This document shows, in pieces, positions 28,201 through 43,200 of a DNA stretch of 64,000 nucleotides. Origin of the DNA: Hyposmocoma kahamanoa (taxonomy: Eukaryota; Arthropoda; Insecta; Lepidoptera; Cosmopterigidae); contig NW_020654289.1 in assembly GCF_003589595.1 (NCBI RefSeq), positions 8,621,267 to 8,685,266 on the forward strand. The letters are read 5' to 3'. The translations under genes and the position numbers were made by a program. How positions within the stretch are numbered: position 1 is the stretch's first letter; the number at the start of each line of letters is the position of its first letter. The notes beneath the pieces were generated by a model. The model did not search any database. It saw only the letters and a list, made by a program, of their open reading frames with translations, and was not told the DNA's origin.

Positions 28201-31200
28201 CTATATAAAGCTAATAATAATATGTTTTCAGCATCCAAGTGAATCAAAAGACACTGAATTACGAAAACTGCTATTCCAACCTAGTACCAGCATAACAGCA
28301 AAAAAAGAAATCATTGAGAGTTTGTGTAGTCCCCAATACGTCTCCGACTTGCACATTACTTATAAAGTTTATTTAGTTATATCATTACTCTTGTGCTATG
28401 AAGCATTCTTGTAACAAAAATATTGTTGGTTGCATTAAGAAGTATCCAATCTACTTTTTAGATATACGCTGAAAACAGTGGGAAGTAAAAATGGTTAATT
28501 ATAGAATAAGGGAAACAACAAGTGCTAGGACGACAGCTGAAACACTTTCTTCTCGAGAAGTTTCTTCAACAGCTACTCCTTCTCTGTTTGGTTCTACATT
28601 CGAAATGGAAGAGTGAACTTTACAAGGCAAAAATAGTGTTAAAAAGTAGAAAAGATATTGTTAGATAGATATTCAGAAAACCTAAGATGTATCTATTGAC
28701 TATCTAAACAATATTAGTGTCTTATTGTAACTTTGTTTAAAACAAAACAAATTGATTCAGTATAAAGAATAAGTGATCAACTTGAATTTTCAGACTAAAC
28801 TTGCAATAAGGATTTTGATCAGTATAGAAAATTTAGGTAATTAAAAAAAATCTAATTTGCACTTCTCATTCAAAAGAAATTAAAAAACCTGCCACTTGTA
28901 TTTAAAGTAATATTCAAATGTTGAAATGATTTCGATGTTGAAATTTTCACTGCGTAAACAACACTCAACAACAAATATGTGCCATATTTGCATGCGATTT
29001 TTCTTTAATAAAGAGTGACTGAAATGATTGAATTCTTAATAAATAATAATTCTAATATCAGCACATTTTTCTTGAAGTGGATTAATGTCATGATTATGAA
29101 ATTAAAATCAATGCACACCTTTTTGCCAAAGAGAACTTGGGTGCCATTTTTTTAACTGCTATGTTTTGTCAGCAACAGTTTTATAAGAATAATATAAAAG
29201 TTATGGAGATCATCGACAGTGTCAGTTTCTTAATTCAAAAATCTTATTTAAATTGTAATAGTATGTGAAATTTAGCAATATCACACAATTTTTCTCTTAC
29301 ATGACAGTTCTTTTATTAAATGACAGCTTTATAATGTCGAATATTTAAAGAAGGTACCAACACTAAATAGTCTTGTTGGTTAACAATCGAAAGGTAAAAA
29401 ACTGCGATTCAAGTAAATTGTTATTTAGATAATGGAGTAAATAAAATAATTATTAATTAATAATACTTTTATTTCTCACCTATAGCAAATAGCACTTGAA
29501 ATTGTCAGAATTGACATAAGATCACTACTCACTCACGAGATATATTTAACCAGTGTTTCCCGTTGGTCAGACCGGTCTGGCCAATGGGATTTTTTTAATA
29601 ACGAATGAGTAGTAATGTGTAATCAATTTTATGAAATCAATAACGCATTTTGTCACATTTTTAATATTCATTTTAATATAGGATCACTACCATAGATATT
29701 TCACATCTAATTAAAAAACTGAAGCTGTATAAAGTTTTCATTTCACTATAGCTTTCATCTCACTTCATAGCCTTTTTAAGCTGAGTTACAAATATTTTTA
29801 CATTACAATTTTACGTTGCAATTAAAATTTTTACATTATAAGAATCTCTTAACTCAGCATGCCTCTTGGCATAGACCTCATCCAGACCTTTCCAGTGCTC
29901 TATCAAGAGCTACTCTTCTTCAACATGGTCCTGCAGTTAGCTTCAGCTCAACCTCCCATGTTTGATGTTGACACCCTCTTTTACGTTTTCTATCACGTGG
30001 GTATCAAGTGGTAACTACTTTCTCCATTTTATCCGCCCACGTAACAGCTATTTAATTTTAAATCTATATAGATGTTTCAACATTTGAACGATTTTTACTC
30101 TTCTTATTTCTGCAATATTAAGCTTATTTTAAGTAAATGTATTCCATAATCATTACATTTTCAACTTTTGGCAATTTACGAGATTCAGCTTTTATAAAGT
30201 TCATGATTCCGTCAGTCATATAACTGCACTAAATGAAACAAGAAGAAACAAAAACGCGTGCGAAAATAGTAAAACGATAAAACCCCAATACTTTAAAGAA
30301 ATAGAGAACAAAAAGTAACATAAACATCTATAGGTTACAATTTCGTTTTTGATTTTTTTATTTTTTATTTTAATTTATTAAGGCTTTGGCAAAGCCATCA
30401 GCCTAAACATGAAGTTTAATTATGTTTCTGTAAATATGGCCGCCACAAAGAGGATAGGCAATTTGAGGCGGCGTGCTTGGATTGACTCGGGATTCCTTAA
30501 AACGGGCCGATACGGGTATTTTAGTTCGAGATTCGTATAATTTCGCGATTTAATCTTCGATTAAGGCACAATAGCACTATCCTATTCCACTTTAAACTAG
30601 ATTTCACAAAATAATTGAAAGTCAAAATAAAAACGACACTATTCCCTCCAAAAGGTCCAGAGCGAATCCTTTCGTTTTTGACATTTTGAGAGTTGTCAAT
30701 TTACTTTTTTAAATATTCCCTGCCTTAAAGGATAACATTTATAGAGCCTTTCATAACGTCACAAAATAAATAACTTGCGAAATTTTCAAAAAATCATAAC
30801 AAGGCGAATAAGCTACGAAATGATAAAATATTCAAGTTAGTGTCTTAAAATAGTCAATATATTTTCAAAAAAAAATTTAATATGTATAGGTAAAAAATTG
30901 TGAACAATGCCCATTGCAGATAGGTACTTAGATTGTGAAATATGAACGCAGTTTTTACCGTCGAGTTGAAGCTGATAGCGATGACGCACGAAGCGGGACG
31001 TAATCTCGAACGTTCTCGTGTAGTTCCCTACCACGAAAAGGGACTAAGGGAGTCACCACAATTACAGAGTCGAAATAGGCTTGGGCAGGTCAGAAATATC
31101 TTTATGTCCTTGCAGTAACAGTAAAAGTACATAGTTTTTTTTTCACCCTTCTTGGATGGACTTTTCTAACTGGCTTCTATCCGGTTCCGTGTAAATAAGT

Positions 31201-34200
31201 GTTGGGACTTCCTAAATTCAAACGTGCAAGCAATCTTAATTAATTAGGTTACAAAGAATGAAACGTTTCATGAGTTTGAAAGTCAACTGACAAGTTTAAT
31301 AAAAAATCATCATGTAATAATCTCAATATACTTAGCAGATTGCTTAGCAGACAATGCGATCAAATCACGGCCTGTCATCTTAAAAAACGTCATTCATTTT
31401 TCTTTATCACGTTTACCACATAAAAATGTCGCATTACGTAAGACCTATTCTTATGTCACCATCAGACAGCCTTCAATCGATTTACAAAGGAATATCATAA
31501 ATCCATGTATCCATAAAAAAAAACAGTCTGCACGTATTTCAGTAAAATAAGTTTTCCAAGAAATTTCTGCCGAAGCGTAGGAAAAGTTTGATAAAATCCA
31601 GTCAGGTTTGCATTCGAAACCTTAAGTTTAAGTATGTATGTCAAAACGGCGTACAACGTATATAAGTACTAGATAAAGACAAATTCATCTGTTTACCTTA
31701 TACACCGTGAATACTCTGAGACAGAATAAAAAACTTTGAAGGTTCGTTAAGTATTTATATATAATCAAATTTAGGAAACAAAAATTATTGGAATGACATT
31801 CCAATAATTTTGTGTTGCTTTTTTTAATATGGCAAACAGTAGCAGAATATCAGCGGCACTGAGGTACACTCTGCCATTTTGCTTAGCTTAGACCTTTATA
31901 ATTCCCACCAGTAATGGTGGTTACCAAACCCTACGTGAAATGTAGTTTACATTTATTTATTCATTTATTAATGTGTTGAGATAAATAAACGGCTACATCA
32001 TCATTAAATAGAAGCATACCTAGGTACCTACGTATAACCGAAACAATTCATTAAGTCAGCGTATTAACGAACTTCTCTAAAATAATAATAATACAAACTT
32101 TTGGAAAGACAGCACCGAGCATGGTACGTATTTTTCCGACCGTATGCGGGTTCTTTGCGTGGGCTACAGCATTACTTCCTTCAAAAGTTGGAAGCGTACT
32201 AGGACTTTCATTACATAGTGCTGCCGTTATACACAAAATTTTTTCGTTTTTATTAACAGCAGCGTTTCCCTGTAATAAACTAAACCTAGTGTGGCTCCAG
32301 GATCAAAGACGCTTAGAAGAATTGAATGGAGTTCGTTCAAAACTAATTCGCCCGAAGGGATCCCGAAAACCGAGTGACAAACTTGATAATAAATCCGCAT
32401 TACCGTCCCAATTGGGAGTTAGCCTTATAAATATTCAGGGTCAGAGTCTGTAAGCGTTCAAGGGTAAAATAAGCTCTTCTTCTTTTCAAGAGGGTAAGAC
32501 ACGAAAATCTGGGATGTATCTTGTGCTGTAGCAAGTTGATCATAAGGCATAGCGTTCTTAGTTGAGTCACAAACGATCCTTATGCAGACGTTAGTCGAAA
32601 TACACAAAATTTAAATGACATGAAAATTTATATGATGGATGAAAAGGATCCGACAGGGTGACATCATTGGTCATTTCGTTGTGAATTTCGCAAGTCACAC
32701 AAAAAGTTTCCCAGCCAACGTTATTTACTTTTATTCTTGAGACTGTTTGCTCGCTATTCTTTTTGAATTTATCTTTCTGTGGCTACAGAAGAAGTAGCAC
32801 GTTCCTCTGTATACTCATTCTTTATTATATATATATCTCTCTTTGTACATTTTAGTAGCAATGGAGCTCCTTGTGAAAGAGTTCATCCAAGGAAGCACCT
32901 ATTTTCAACTTACCTTATTCTGCCGCCAAGCATTACTGCATTCCGGTTTTGAAGGGTAAGGGTGCTGGTGAAATTGCAAGCACATAGGACTTGTCAATTT
33001 ATGTCTCAGGGTAACGAGCGCAGTGGCGGTGCCCCACAGATCCTTGCGATTTAAAGTTCCCAGTGGCCAATTGCTATGTCGTTTACCACAAGGCGCACGA
33101 CTTGTTCATCCTGTCACTTGGTGTAATAAAAAAAGCACAAAGCCGTGTACGAAAATCGAATGGCATTTCAGTATTACTGTAGATATTGTTACCCCTCGGG
33201 ACGGCTCTCAAAACTACGGTGAGGGTAATGATTCCCCGCGCACGATTTATTAAGGTGAAAGGTAACAGAGCTATTCAAATGCGAAGAGCTTCGAAGTTTC
33301 AGATACTAGCCTCATCTTATCACGGACCTTCCATAAAAGTGGTCTCGTCCCAAAACAATACGTCGTAACATAAATTATACATCATGCATAAATTATGACA
33401 ACGAGCAGGCTCCAATGCACAACGATCCATTTTCTGATTAAAACCTCATACCTGTTTTCTCTTTATCAATAACTACATGTGTATTTATAAAATACTATAA
33501 AATACAATTTAAATTCTACGTAACGCCTTGTGTAAAATGTTTCAAGGTATTTATGACTCATTTGGTCGCTGTAGAATTGGAGCGTCGAGGCTGCGGTTCT
33601 AATAAGACGATAATGGCACAAGCGCAATGGCATAACTGCGATTAGCGGAAAATAAGAATATGTCGTTTATAATAAAATAAAAATCGCTCATAAAGAGTAC
33701 TAATAGAACGACTATAATACTGAAGTGGGTAGAATGAAATGAGTTCGTATTCTACCCGAAACCTTTAATTAAATTTAAAATTAACATAACCGTTGGGATG
33801 GGATGAGATCAAAGCTCGTAAATCAAATAAAAAACAAATGTCAAACATGGGTCACTGAGGTCAGTGTCATAAATGGGGAATAATCAATTATATAAGCCCA
33901 GACATTTCTATATAAATGTTACACCAAATATGGACGTTATGACGCCGACGGCAGGCAATATTAATAGTCCCCGTCTCATAGGATTGGACGTTATTCCAAT
34001 TCTCTATTATCAAGTTATTATGGCTATTAAACGCTCTTGCTAAGAGGCTCAACGCATAAATAAGGATTTCGACATTCTGCACACGAAGCAAGAGTATCTT
34101 CCTTCGTACACGGTTGCTATTTAGGGCATTGTTGGAAAAAACTATCAATAGTTGACCTTGAACGCGTGGTTACATTAGGGATAATATCGATATTGACGAT

Positions 34201-37200
34201 TAAATGTACTACTGTATATAGGTAAGCAGTACTATGGAAGTATCGTTGCGTATTAAATTCATATTTGATACCGGTAGCTACTAAAACTATCGATAGTACT
34301 GTACGATAGTCTAATAAACTGTATAGTACTTATTGTAATAAATAAAAATATAACCATTAGTATACAAGAATATTTTAATTGATATTGTCACATTAATGAA
34401 CTGCAATTCTTTGTTAAGGTCCATTGCGAAATAATCCTGTTTGCTGACGATACATCCCTGATTTTTAAAACAGACAGTCATGACGTTAACTATGCTCGTA
34501 CTAACAATACCCTCTCTAACGTAGTGTATTGGTTTAATGCTAACAATTTATTACTTAATGCCAAGAAGACAAAGTGTGTTAAATTTGAATTATCTAACGT
34601 AAAATCGACTAGTTCAAACATAGAAATAAACGGAGAAAAATTAGTCCTTGTTAATTATGAAGTTTTCTTGGGAGTGACTGAGATGGTAAACTTCAATGGT
34701 TCCCACATATATCTTCCCTGGACAGTAGATTAAGCTCCGCATATTGCATTGGCAGTCCGTAGAATACGTGAGCTTACTGATACTGCTAGACTTGTTCACT
34801 TTAGTTACTTCCATAGTATAATGTCCTACGGGAGTCTGATGTGGGGTAAAGCGGCAGACATACAAACCATATTTATACTTATTGCGAAAACGAGCGATTC
34901 GTTCTGTATACCGTTTAGGTTCTCGGGTTTTTCTCAGAAAAAAGTTTATGGAGACTGGTATCATGACGTGTCATCACAGTACATAATATACATAATTTGA
35001 TTTCATAAAAAGATATTCATAAAATTTACCTTACAGCAAGTCCAGACTCATGGTACCACGATTTCATTTAACCAAGGTAAACGATTCCTAAGTTTAATAA
35101 CTACATTAATAATATTTTAATTGAAAAGTCATACAACAAAATTGAAGACTACGTGTTAGATAAAGATGTATGAAAAGACAACACAGCTCTAGATTCCACA
35201 CAAATTTGACTCAAAGTGTATTAATCCATAGCATTTAAATTTATTTCAAAAGAGCAGTCCGTACGTAATAATAATGGAGGACGAGTTGTTCACGCGTACT
35301 TAGTATATTTGGTTTAAGAAATCTTTGTTTCTGTGCCAGTTTGTGATTTTCGTGTTTTCGCTAATAATGTGGCCAAGTCAATTCATATAGACTGTTCCAC
35401 AACAATCCATAAAATCTTCGACTCGGCTTCTCTTTTGAGTTTATCCACTCATGCCACTTGACAGTTAGCTACTTTTTATAAAATTTATTTCAAATAAGCC
35501 AAATATTCTAAAGGGGCTCGCGGGAACACAGGCATATGAAGTTGAAGACGGCCAGGGGTGAAAGGTCAACGACCCTGCTTTTAAGCTCCCTTCGACTCGT
35601 GAAATTATTACAACCGTATTCCTTCCTGCTGTCTATACAATTTCATTGCTTATCGCTCTAAAGCACAGAGAGAGAAAAGTCAACGCGACGAATTGTCTTG
35701 AACAAACTCTTCACATAGTTCAATGTCAAAAGCAACAAGCCAACTACTCAAAATATCCACAGAAACTTTTGTAAAAAAAAAAGTTCGCAAAACTGCTTGA
35801 GAAAAATTCTTACAAGAATTTTTTTCAACAAATTAATACAAACAAATTAATACCAAACTCTGAACCTGCTGAAAATTTTATCAAGTTTTAGTAAATTTGC
35901 AGGGGCAAACACTGGAAGGTAGTGCAGTACATTGTCGTCTAGACAACCAGTGACGTCAATAAAATCGATTGCCTTCAGACTCCATCCTCCTACACATAGC
36001 CAGAGGTGAGTAATCTATTTCAATTACAATATCCCTTTAGCTCGAAAGTCAACAGCCAATGAATGTCAATTGCTTCGAAAAGCTGTTGAAACATTATCAG
36101 CCATCGACACAATTTCCATTAATAATTAATGTTGTCATCCTTCGATTTGATAGATTGTTTCTGAAAATTCTAATAACTAGAACGTTTACAACCATCAACA
36201 ATATACCCTGGATAGACAAATTGATAGGAAATACTTAAGTATTACATAAAACGAATACTTCCTGTATTACAATGCACGTTATACGAGTACCTTACAATGG
36301 AAAAGATAACTCCGGTGTATTATTCCCGCCACGAGTAACTGATTCCCTGGTTTCCATTTCCGGGGAAGAGTGTGCTTGATCTGTCAAACGCACACACACC
36401 GCTCACGTTCCCGCTTAGAATGTAGACCAGATCCGTTGACAGTAACCGAAATTTCATTTAGATCTATTAGCGATGCGGTATTCCATTTACATCGATTTTT
36501 AAATTCATTTGTGATCAATTGAAAGCTAAGTAAACGGCATTAATTAAACGACGTTCTTAGTTGCACCAGTTGCCCATGTCTATCTCACTCGACCGTGGGT
36601 AAGCAATGAAGTCGTCTGTCGCAAAACGCTATACAAATTCTATTCACGACCGGCAGCTAGCATTTGGTCGTTCCACTTTTGATGGTACTGGCTAAGAAGC
36701 TGCCAGGTAGCTCTTTCCATCATATTTAAAACAACATACAAAACCCAGCTAAATCAAAGGTAAGGACGAATTGGAAAATAAATTGTAAGTGTCTTACAAA
36801 TAAGACATATTCCCCAGCTACACTTTCCGCCCTAAATACTCTCTCCAAGTTCTTTCGATTATTTGTTTTGTATTAATTCCCCTAGCTACATGTCTGTGCT
36901 AAGTAGGGCGAGAGCTCGGTCGAGTCGTAAGATAAACCTATCTGGGAGTCTGCGGGCTCTCCACTTGACGCCTTTGAGGAACACTTCAACCTTTGTTTTT
37001 TATAGCAATGTATGCTAAAACGTGACCGACATCATGCTTGTTCACATTATATTCAACGACGATTCACTACTATGTACGTCTCAGTTACACTAATTTAAAA
37101 ATAAGCCTAAGAAAAATTAAACAATTGAAATGTAAATTCTCCACTCCTTTAAAATTATTGTTTTGTTTGACTGGCCTTACCCTCAAACTAAAAACATCTT

Positions 37201-40200
37201 CTGAAAAGAGCTCCCCTAAATTAAATATTCGAGAAATATACAAGAAAGAACACTTCAAGGTGAGATTGACAACTTGATTATTTAAAATATTTCCAACGAA
37301 ACCCAATAAGACTGGCGGAAATTTCGGCGCTGCGAGTCCTTGAGCACTTCCTATGAAACTCGAAATCAATTTCTTCTATCTACTGAAGGTTACGATTGAA
37401 CATATATGTACGAAGTCTCCATTGAATAAAGTAGTTTTTCCAGAGTTTTTCTAACTCAACGAACTTGATAAACGGCAAATCGATTTTGCAGAGAAAATAA
37501 AATCATTAAGTACTTAATAATTATCGTAATTTTTTATCTGCAGTCGAATGTACAGACAACATTGAAAATGGTAAACGTTTAGACTTAAGTTCAAATACGA
37601 ATTGTTTCACAGGGCTCCTCATTAAGTTGCAATAACTCGTGAAAACAAGCAGACAACATTTTAAAAAAGCAACAAAAATACTGAAGTATAAATGAAAGTT
37701 CGCAAACAGAGAACCAACAAACGTTACTGAAATTAGGGGAAAACGACTACTGTATCAAGAACTAACAAAAGCTTTTTTTTAAATACGCTTGCCTACGGCC
37801 CTTCGATCATTCATACGAAGGATTTCGCATCGAAACACCGCGTCTGATCGCAACACATTTAAAAGTCAGATTGTGATTCCACGAAAGGAATATAAAATTC
37901 GAATGTTCCATTTTTATTCGAAGGATACATAATAATGATAATAATAACGCACACACTCAACATACAGTATCCTTAGTCTAGTGATTTAAAATATAGTCAA
38001 ATTAATAGGCATAGGCCTACTACGCAATATTAACATACAGAAACGCATATGAACTTGTAATATGATTCTAGCTAATTTACCGCACCTGACTATCGGAAGG
38101 GGTTTCGCAATTTTACAAATTGGTTCCACGAAGTACATTTATTCCGTGATAAGTACATAGTGACATACCTATGGAATGTTTTTTTCAACATTCTCTCGAA
38201 CAAAAATAATGAATGCTAGGTACGAAGCGATTCGAGGAACCCACTTCGTTCTAAGACTTCTCAAGGATAATTCTTCAGTATTAGACTTGTTTACTTACAG
38301 ACATAATTTTGTGAATTCTCGTGGGAAAACAAAATTGATCATTCATTTTATCGCATTACTTCCAGATTTTCCTTAGGCAATAGATAGTTTTTATGTAGGT
38401 ACTATGTAATAATCATTATTTGTTAATAAATGCTTGTGCTGCTATAATAAAGTAACATAAAAAAGCAAAATTATCAATAATACAGTACCAATCAATTCGT
38501 AATAACAAAAGCACTTTGCATAAAACGTTCCGTCGTAGTTCATTTCTAGGCTCCCTTTTACAACTCTACACACCTGTAATGTAGTGCTAGTTTGAGAGCA
38601 TCAAAGGGGTCAAAGGAAACTGTCCCGTTCTATACAAGTGCAGAAAATGACACCGCATTCAGGTTGCAGATGAGACGGCTCACTGAAAACAACTAGAGAA
38701 TGCTGTTAAACACATACAAAGTATGTTTTCCTTTTGAAAAACCTTTTTACCGAAGGATTTGAATATAGCAATATGCGTCGTAAAAATGTTTCATATTTTG
38801 CTTGGCGTGGAGTGTTCAGAACGTATGTTGTAATACTATGACAAATTCAATAATAGTACACCATTGCCCGCACTAGTGCTTGTGACGTCTGACATGCATG
38901 TTTCCTATGAAAACGTAGTTTTTTAATTTCTCGAGTCACAAGATTCATGTAGAAATTTCCGCACTATTGTAAACATTGTCTTATAAACAGACGTGACTTA
39001 ATTTGTTGAAATGCTTAACATTAAAAAGCAAGCTATTATGTAAGATCGCTCTCGACGCTCTGGAACGCCAGAGACATGGTGTTGGTGTCGAGATGTTACG
39101 TTGAAGTTGACGGTGCGATCTCATGCGGTGTCACATTTGTTGGCAACACGCCAGCTCTAAATAACAATCAACTACAGATACGTTTTTCTAAAAATATAGA
39201 AAAGTAAAAAAAAACACGTAATGTAACTTTTGACAAGCACGCAAGAATTATCTGAAAATGACAATGAATGTAAAAACAGTCACAATAAATATAAAAGCCA
39301 ACTTCTGTCACAGTAAAAATAGACGAGAGTGACATAACTCAATATAGCTTTTCGACGACAGCACTTGTGCTTAGGAGCTTTGCAAACTGATTAGAATTCA
39401 GTAAGTATATTATGCTGGCTCCGTAATTGAACACTTCAATTCATTTGTTGCACCATGTGTACGATACTGTTTGAACGCAAGGAATCTAAATCTATTGAAA
39501 TCGTTAGTATGTTTAATTGCTCTAGTTCTATTACTCAATCACACATTTCAGTAGTCACATTCGCGCTTAGTATCTTCTGTATTGTTTATTCTGTTCGTTC
39601 AAGCAAGTAATCAAAGTCTACAAGGACCTGTGTCTTGCCTTTAGCAAACAATACACGCGTCAGTAGCTGTAAGCCCTCAAACGGAAGGAAATCAATATAA
39701 GGCAGAGCGTACACGGGTACTATAAAAAGTTTAGTTCTATTTTAGTGCACTGCGAAGCTCGACGACCTTTATAAAGAAGGGTATTGTCGCACGTGGAACT
39801 CTCGCCTCACCTCCAATGACGTGACCTTTGCACCTTAAATGCCAACTAGAAACTTAATCCAATTTTCACAAGTATAGATCCAAAATTTGTCCAAAAACAT
39901 AACGTCATTTGCTTTACATAAAACTAAATAGAATGGCAATAACGAACTTCGATTAATAACCATAAAATAATGAATTCCACTAAATTAGTACAAAGTGTGT
40001 GAAGAGATATTACCTACAGTATTTTAGAAAGAAAAGAAGGGTACCTTTATCAAGGATAAATACAACAGTATGGAACCCAAGGCTGGTTATTAATTTGAAA
40101 TTCTAAGTAAATGTTTATACCAGCAGTCGCACAGGTTTTTTGGTTTTCACTTTACTATACGAGTAAGTTTCAAATTCAACATTGTGAAGAGGCAGTGTCA

Positions 40201-43200
40201 CTGTTTCTTTTTTTTTTCAGAATGATACGCACCCAAGCATATCGTTACCCATAATGCAACAAGGGCCGAGCGGCGAGCGCGTCCCAGATGCATAAATAAT
40301 TCTTATCACGACAAAGACAAGCGAACGCCACGCCGCACAGTGAAGTACATCTTCTTTCATATTACATGACAAATTACGTTTGCATGAGTGCGAGTAGCTG
40401 TACATGCGTGCCCTTTGCAACATGAATTTACTCTTGTCTTTACCGACACGCAACCTCATGCGTAATTTGTAGAGGCATTCGTTCGCAGTTCGTACGGCAA
40501 TGAATATTCCACGATTTCGAAATGTGTGCCATTTTGATTGTTCATCTAATTCCTTCTGACGCGTAGCGACTAGATTAATTTATTCAATTGTCGTTCAAAG
40601 TTTATGGTTTCAGACTCCATTTTCAATGAAATGCTTTAAACCAGCTTGAAAAGCGTTAATCATTATTTATTTATGTAACATTTACATATATTTATATAAC
40701 TTTTAAATCAAAATGTTTTATATAACTATGACATGTCACGTATAATAGAAATGGAACCATAACGATAGTAGAGTTCTACGAAATTCAAATGCGTGGATTA
40801 GGAGATTAGATACACAGTGAAGGAAAAAAACTATTTTGTAACTAAAACATTACACGAATTCCAATAACAACGTGCGCACCTGGCGAACACCAGATCCGAA
40901 CACGCTACAAAAGTGTCGGCAGCAAGAAATTGCTAACTATTTCTAGCCGTACACCATAACCATGTTTCTCGTATAAGAGTAATGTACTTTTTGGGAACGA
41001 ATTTACCATAAACAGTAAACATTCCTACATACGTGATTCCCTTCTGAAGTACATTCAATGAAATTAATGCTCTTATACTTTATTAGGAACGAAGACGTAC
41101 CATACTAATACCAAAACTAGTGCCGATTTTCATTAATAATTAATTTATACAATTAATTTGCACTTATTTTATTAACAATGTTGCGTGATGCGGCCAGAGC
41201 GGCTCGAACGGTGGAAATAAACACATTAGTCGACATAACAATTTGAATTTCAAATCATGTCGTCACAAACAAGTGACGCCGTTTGGAATGACTTTACAAT
41301 GATTTTACGATAAAATGTTAAGGTGTCTTAAGTACAAATGTTCTGTCTTAATAACCACCTCTCATCTCTAAAACAAACATTGCGTTTACGAAAGTTAATA
41401 ATATCAACACAATGTAATTATATTAGCTACAATTTTATACGCAGAATTCAACAATTCTTTTTAAATCGACTATAACAAAAGTCTAAGGAGGTGTTGCTAT
41501 TGCATTGCAGCATTATTGTTTTAAAAACACATCGTACATGTGGTACGCCACAACATCTTTGCTATCACAAACCAACTGAGCGTTAATTCGACCATTCTTG
41601 GTCACACGTATAACCTGTTCCAGCCACAATAATCGTATGAACGAAATACATAAGCAATACGTACGTAGTGGTGACAAGATTGGCCGTGCCACCTTTATCC
41701 TTGTCTCCGATAGTAGAGTACAATATAATATTTTTGGTAATCGCGGATATACAATAAAGTTGCTACAAAATTAGAATGAAAGATCTCTGCAGTGCTAAGC
41801 ATTAGTCAACTACTTCGGTCACGTGCTATTGGGGTTAGGAGTGCAAAGAATATATTTGAGCGGTGATTTTGCGAGCGGTTGGCGAGAACCCAGCACCCTC
41901 GTCATGTAGGTCAGGAATGGGAACCCGCGCGCAATACCAGGGTTGGTGATCTCGTTCTCTCAAATATAATTGTAAAGAGATGTGCCATCTTTCTTACTTA
42001 GCGAGTAAGCGATGTAAGTTAAAAGCTGATAACAAAAAAAAACACACACAAAAATAAATTTAAATCAAGAGATTGTAGCGGTTTTGAACAAAGCATCGGA
42101 TTTTTGGTTTACTACATAGAAAATTAAATGTGGCTATCACAGTTATATGTTATTTTTCGTGCACAAAAACTGGACTTCTTCACATGACATCTTTGGTAAT
42201 TCTTTAGTCACAATGGCAATAGGAAAAATACAAAACACCTTTATAGATTAATAAGAAAGAGTCCGTAACGACGTCATTCTAATAATTGGTATGGTATGAT
42301 ATAATGGGCTGATGTTCGCAACTCAACGTATATATTTTTTCAGTTTTTTGTTAGAAAAAGTTTTGATACAGCCTTCGATCGAAAGATACAGTACAGGACT
42401 AAAACCAATAGACCTCTTTTTTAAAAAGGTTGTTACAATATTAGGGTATTAGTTGTAACAGGTCTTAATTAGTGTTTAACACAGTTAACAGTCAGTGTTT
42501 AACAGTTTCTAAAGTCAATTAATATACAATTAAATCTCAGTTTCTTGAGAATCTCTTCTTCGAAAGTTGTAAGGGTAATAAGGGACGAGTTCCGCAACAC
42601 GACAGCCAGTCATAAATCAATTTAGATATTGACACAACTAGGAGCTGCAGCAAAAGGCTGAAACATAGCGAATGCTCGTAGACCATAAAGACTTGAGTGG
42701 ATAATATGCCATCTTTCTTTGCCTTTATATTAGATAGTATAGTATTAACGTGGGTATACTATAAAGTTTCCGCTTGTTGTCAATTTTGTATGGAAACCAG
42801 CCAAATTGCAATAAGTTTTGTTGTATAGGAGTTTGCAACTGCGTCGGTAAACCGCATACAAATGGGGTAGGCAAGCTCCAACTAACAAAGCCGGGGAGTT
42901 GATTGTCAGTGGGGATAAAAAGTGATGGCGCACGCGCAGCTGTCGCTGTTCCCGACAGCGGCGCCGGCCAGGTGCGGTTCCATTTCCCTAGACGACGCTT
43001 TTTGTTACCCTCGTGACCAGGGACGGGTGCACGATGCGACGAATTGTCTGCAGTTGGGGAATGATGTCTTATTGGTAACAACCTTTTATTCTGTATAATA
43101 AAAAACCGATAATAACAGCAACTTCAAAATTTATTGTAGCAATCATTACATACGCACGGATTAAGAAGGGTTCATAACAGACTATATTTTTTAATGGAAG

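Noticed and set aside
32051..32453. Overlapping 61- and 110-residue genes
   Set aside because: Both strands are open over the same span and neither shows a known family; left as unassigned intron.
42725..43081. 118-residue minus-strand gene
   Set aside because: No recognised motif, and an overlapping second frame is equally open; more likely compositional.
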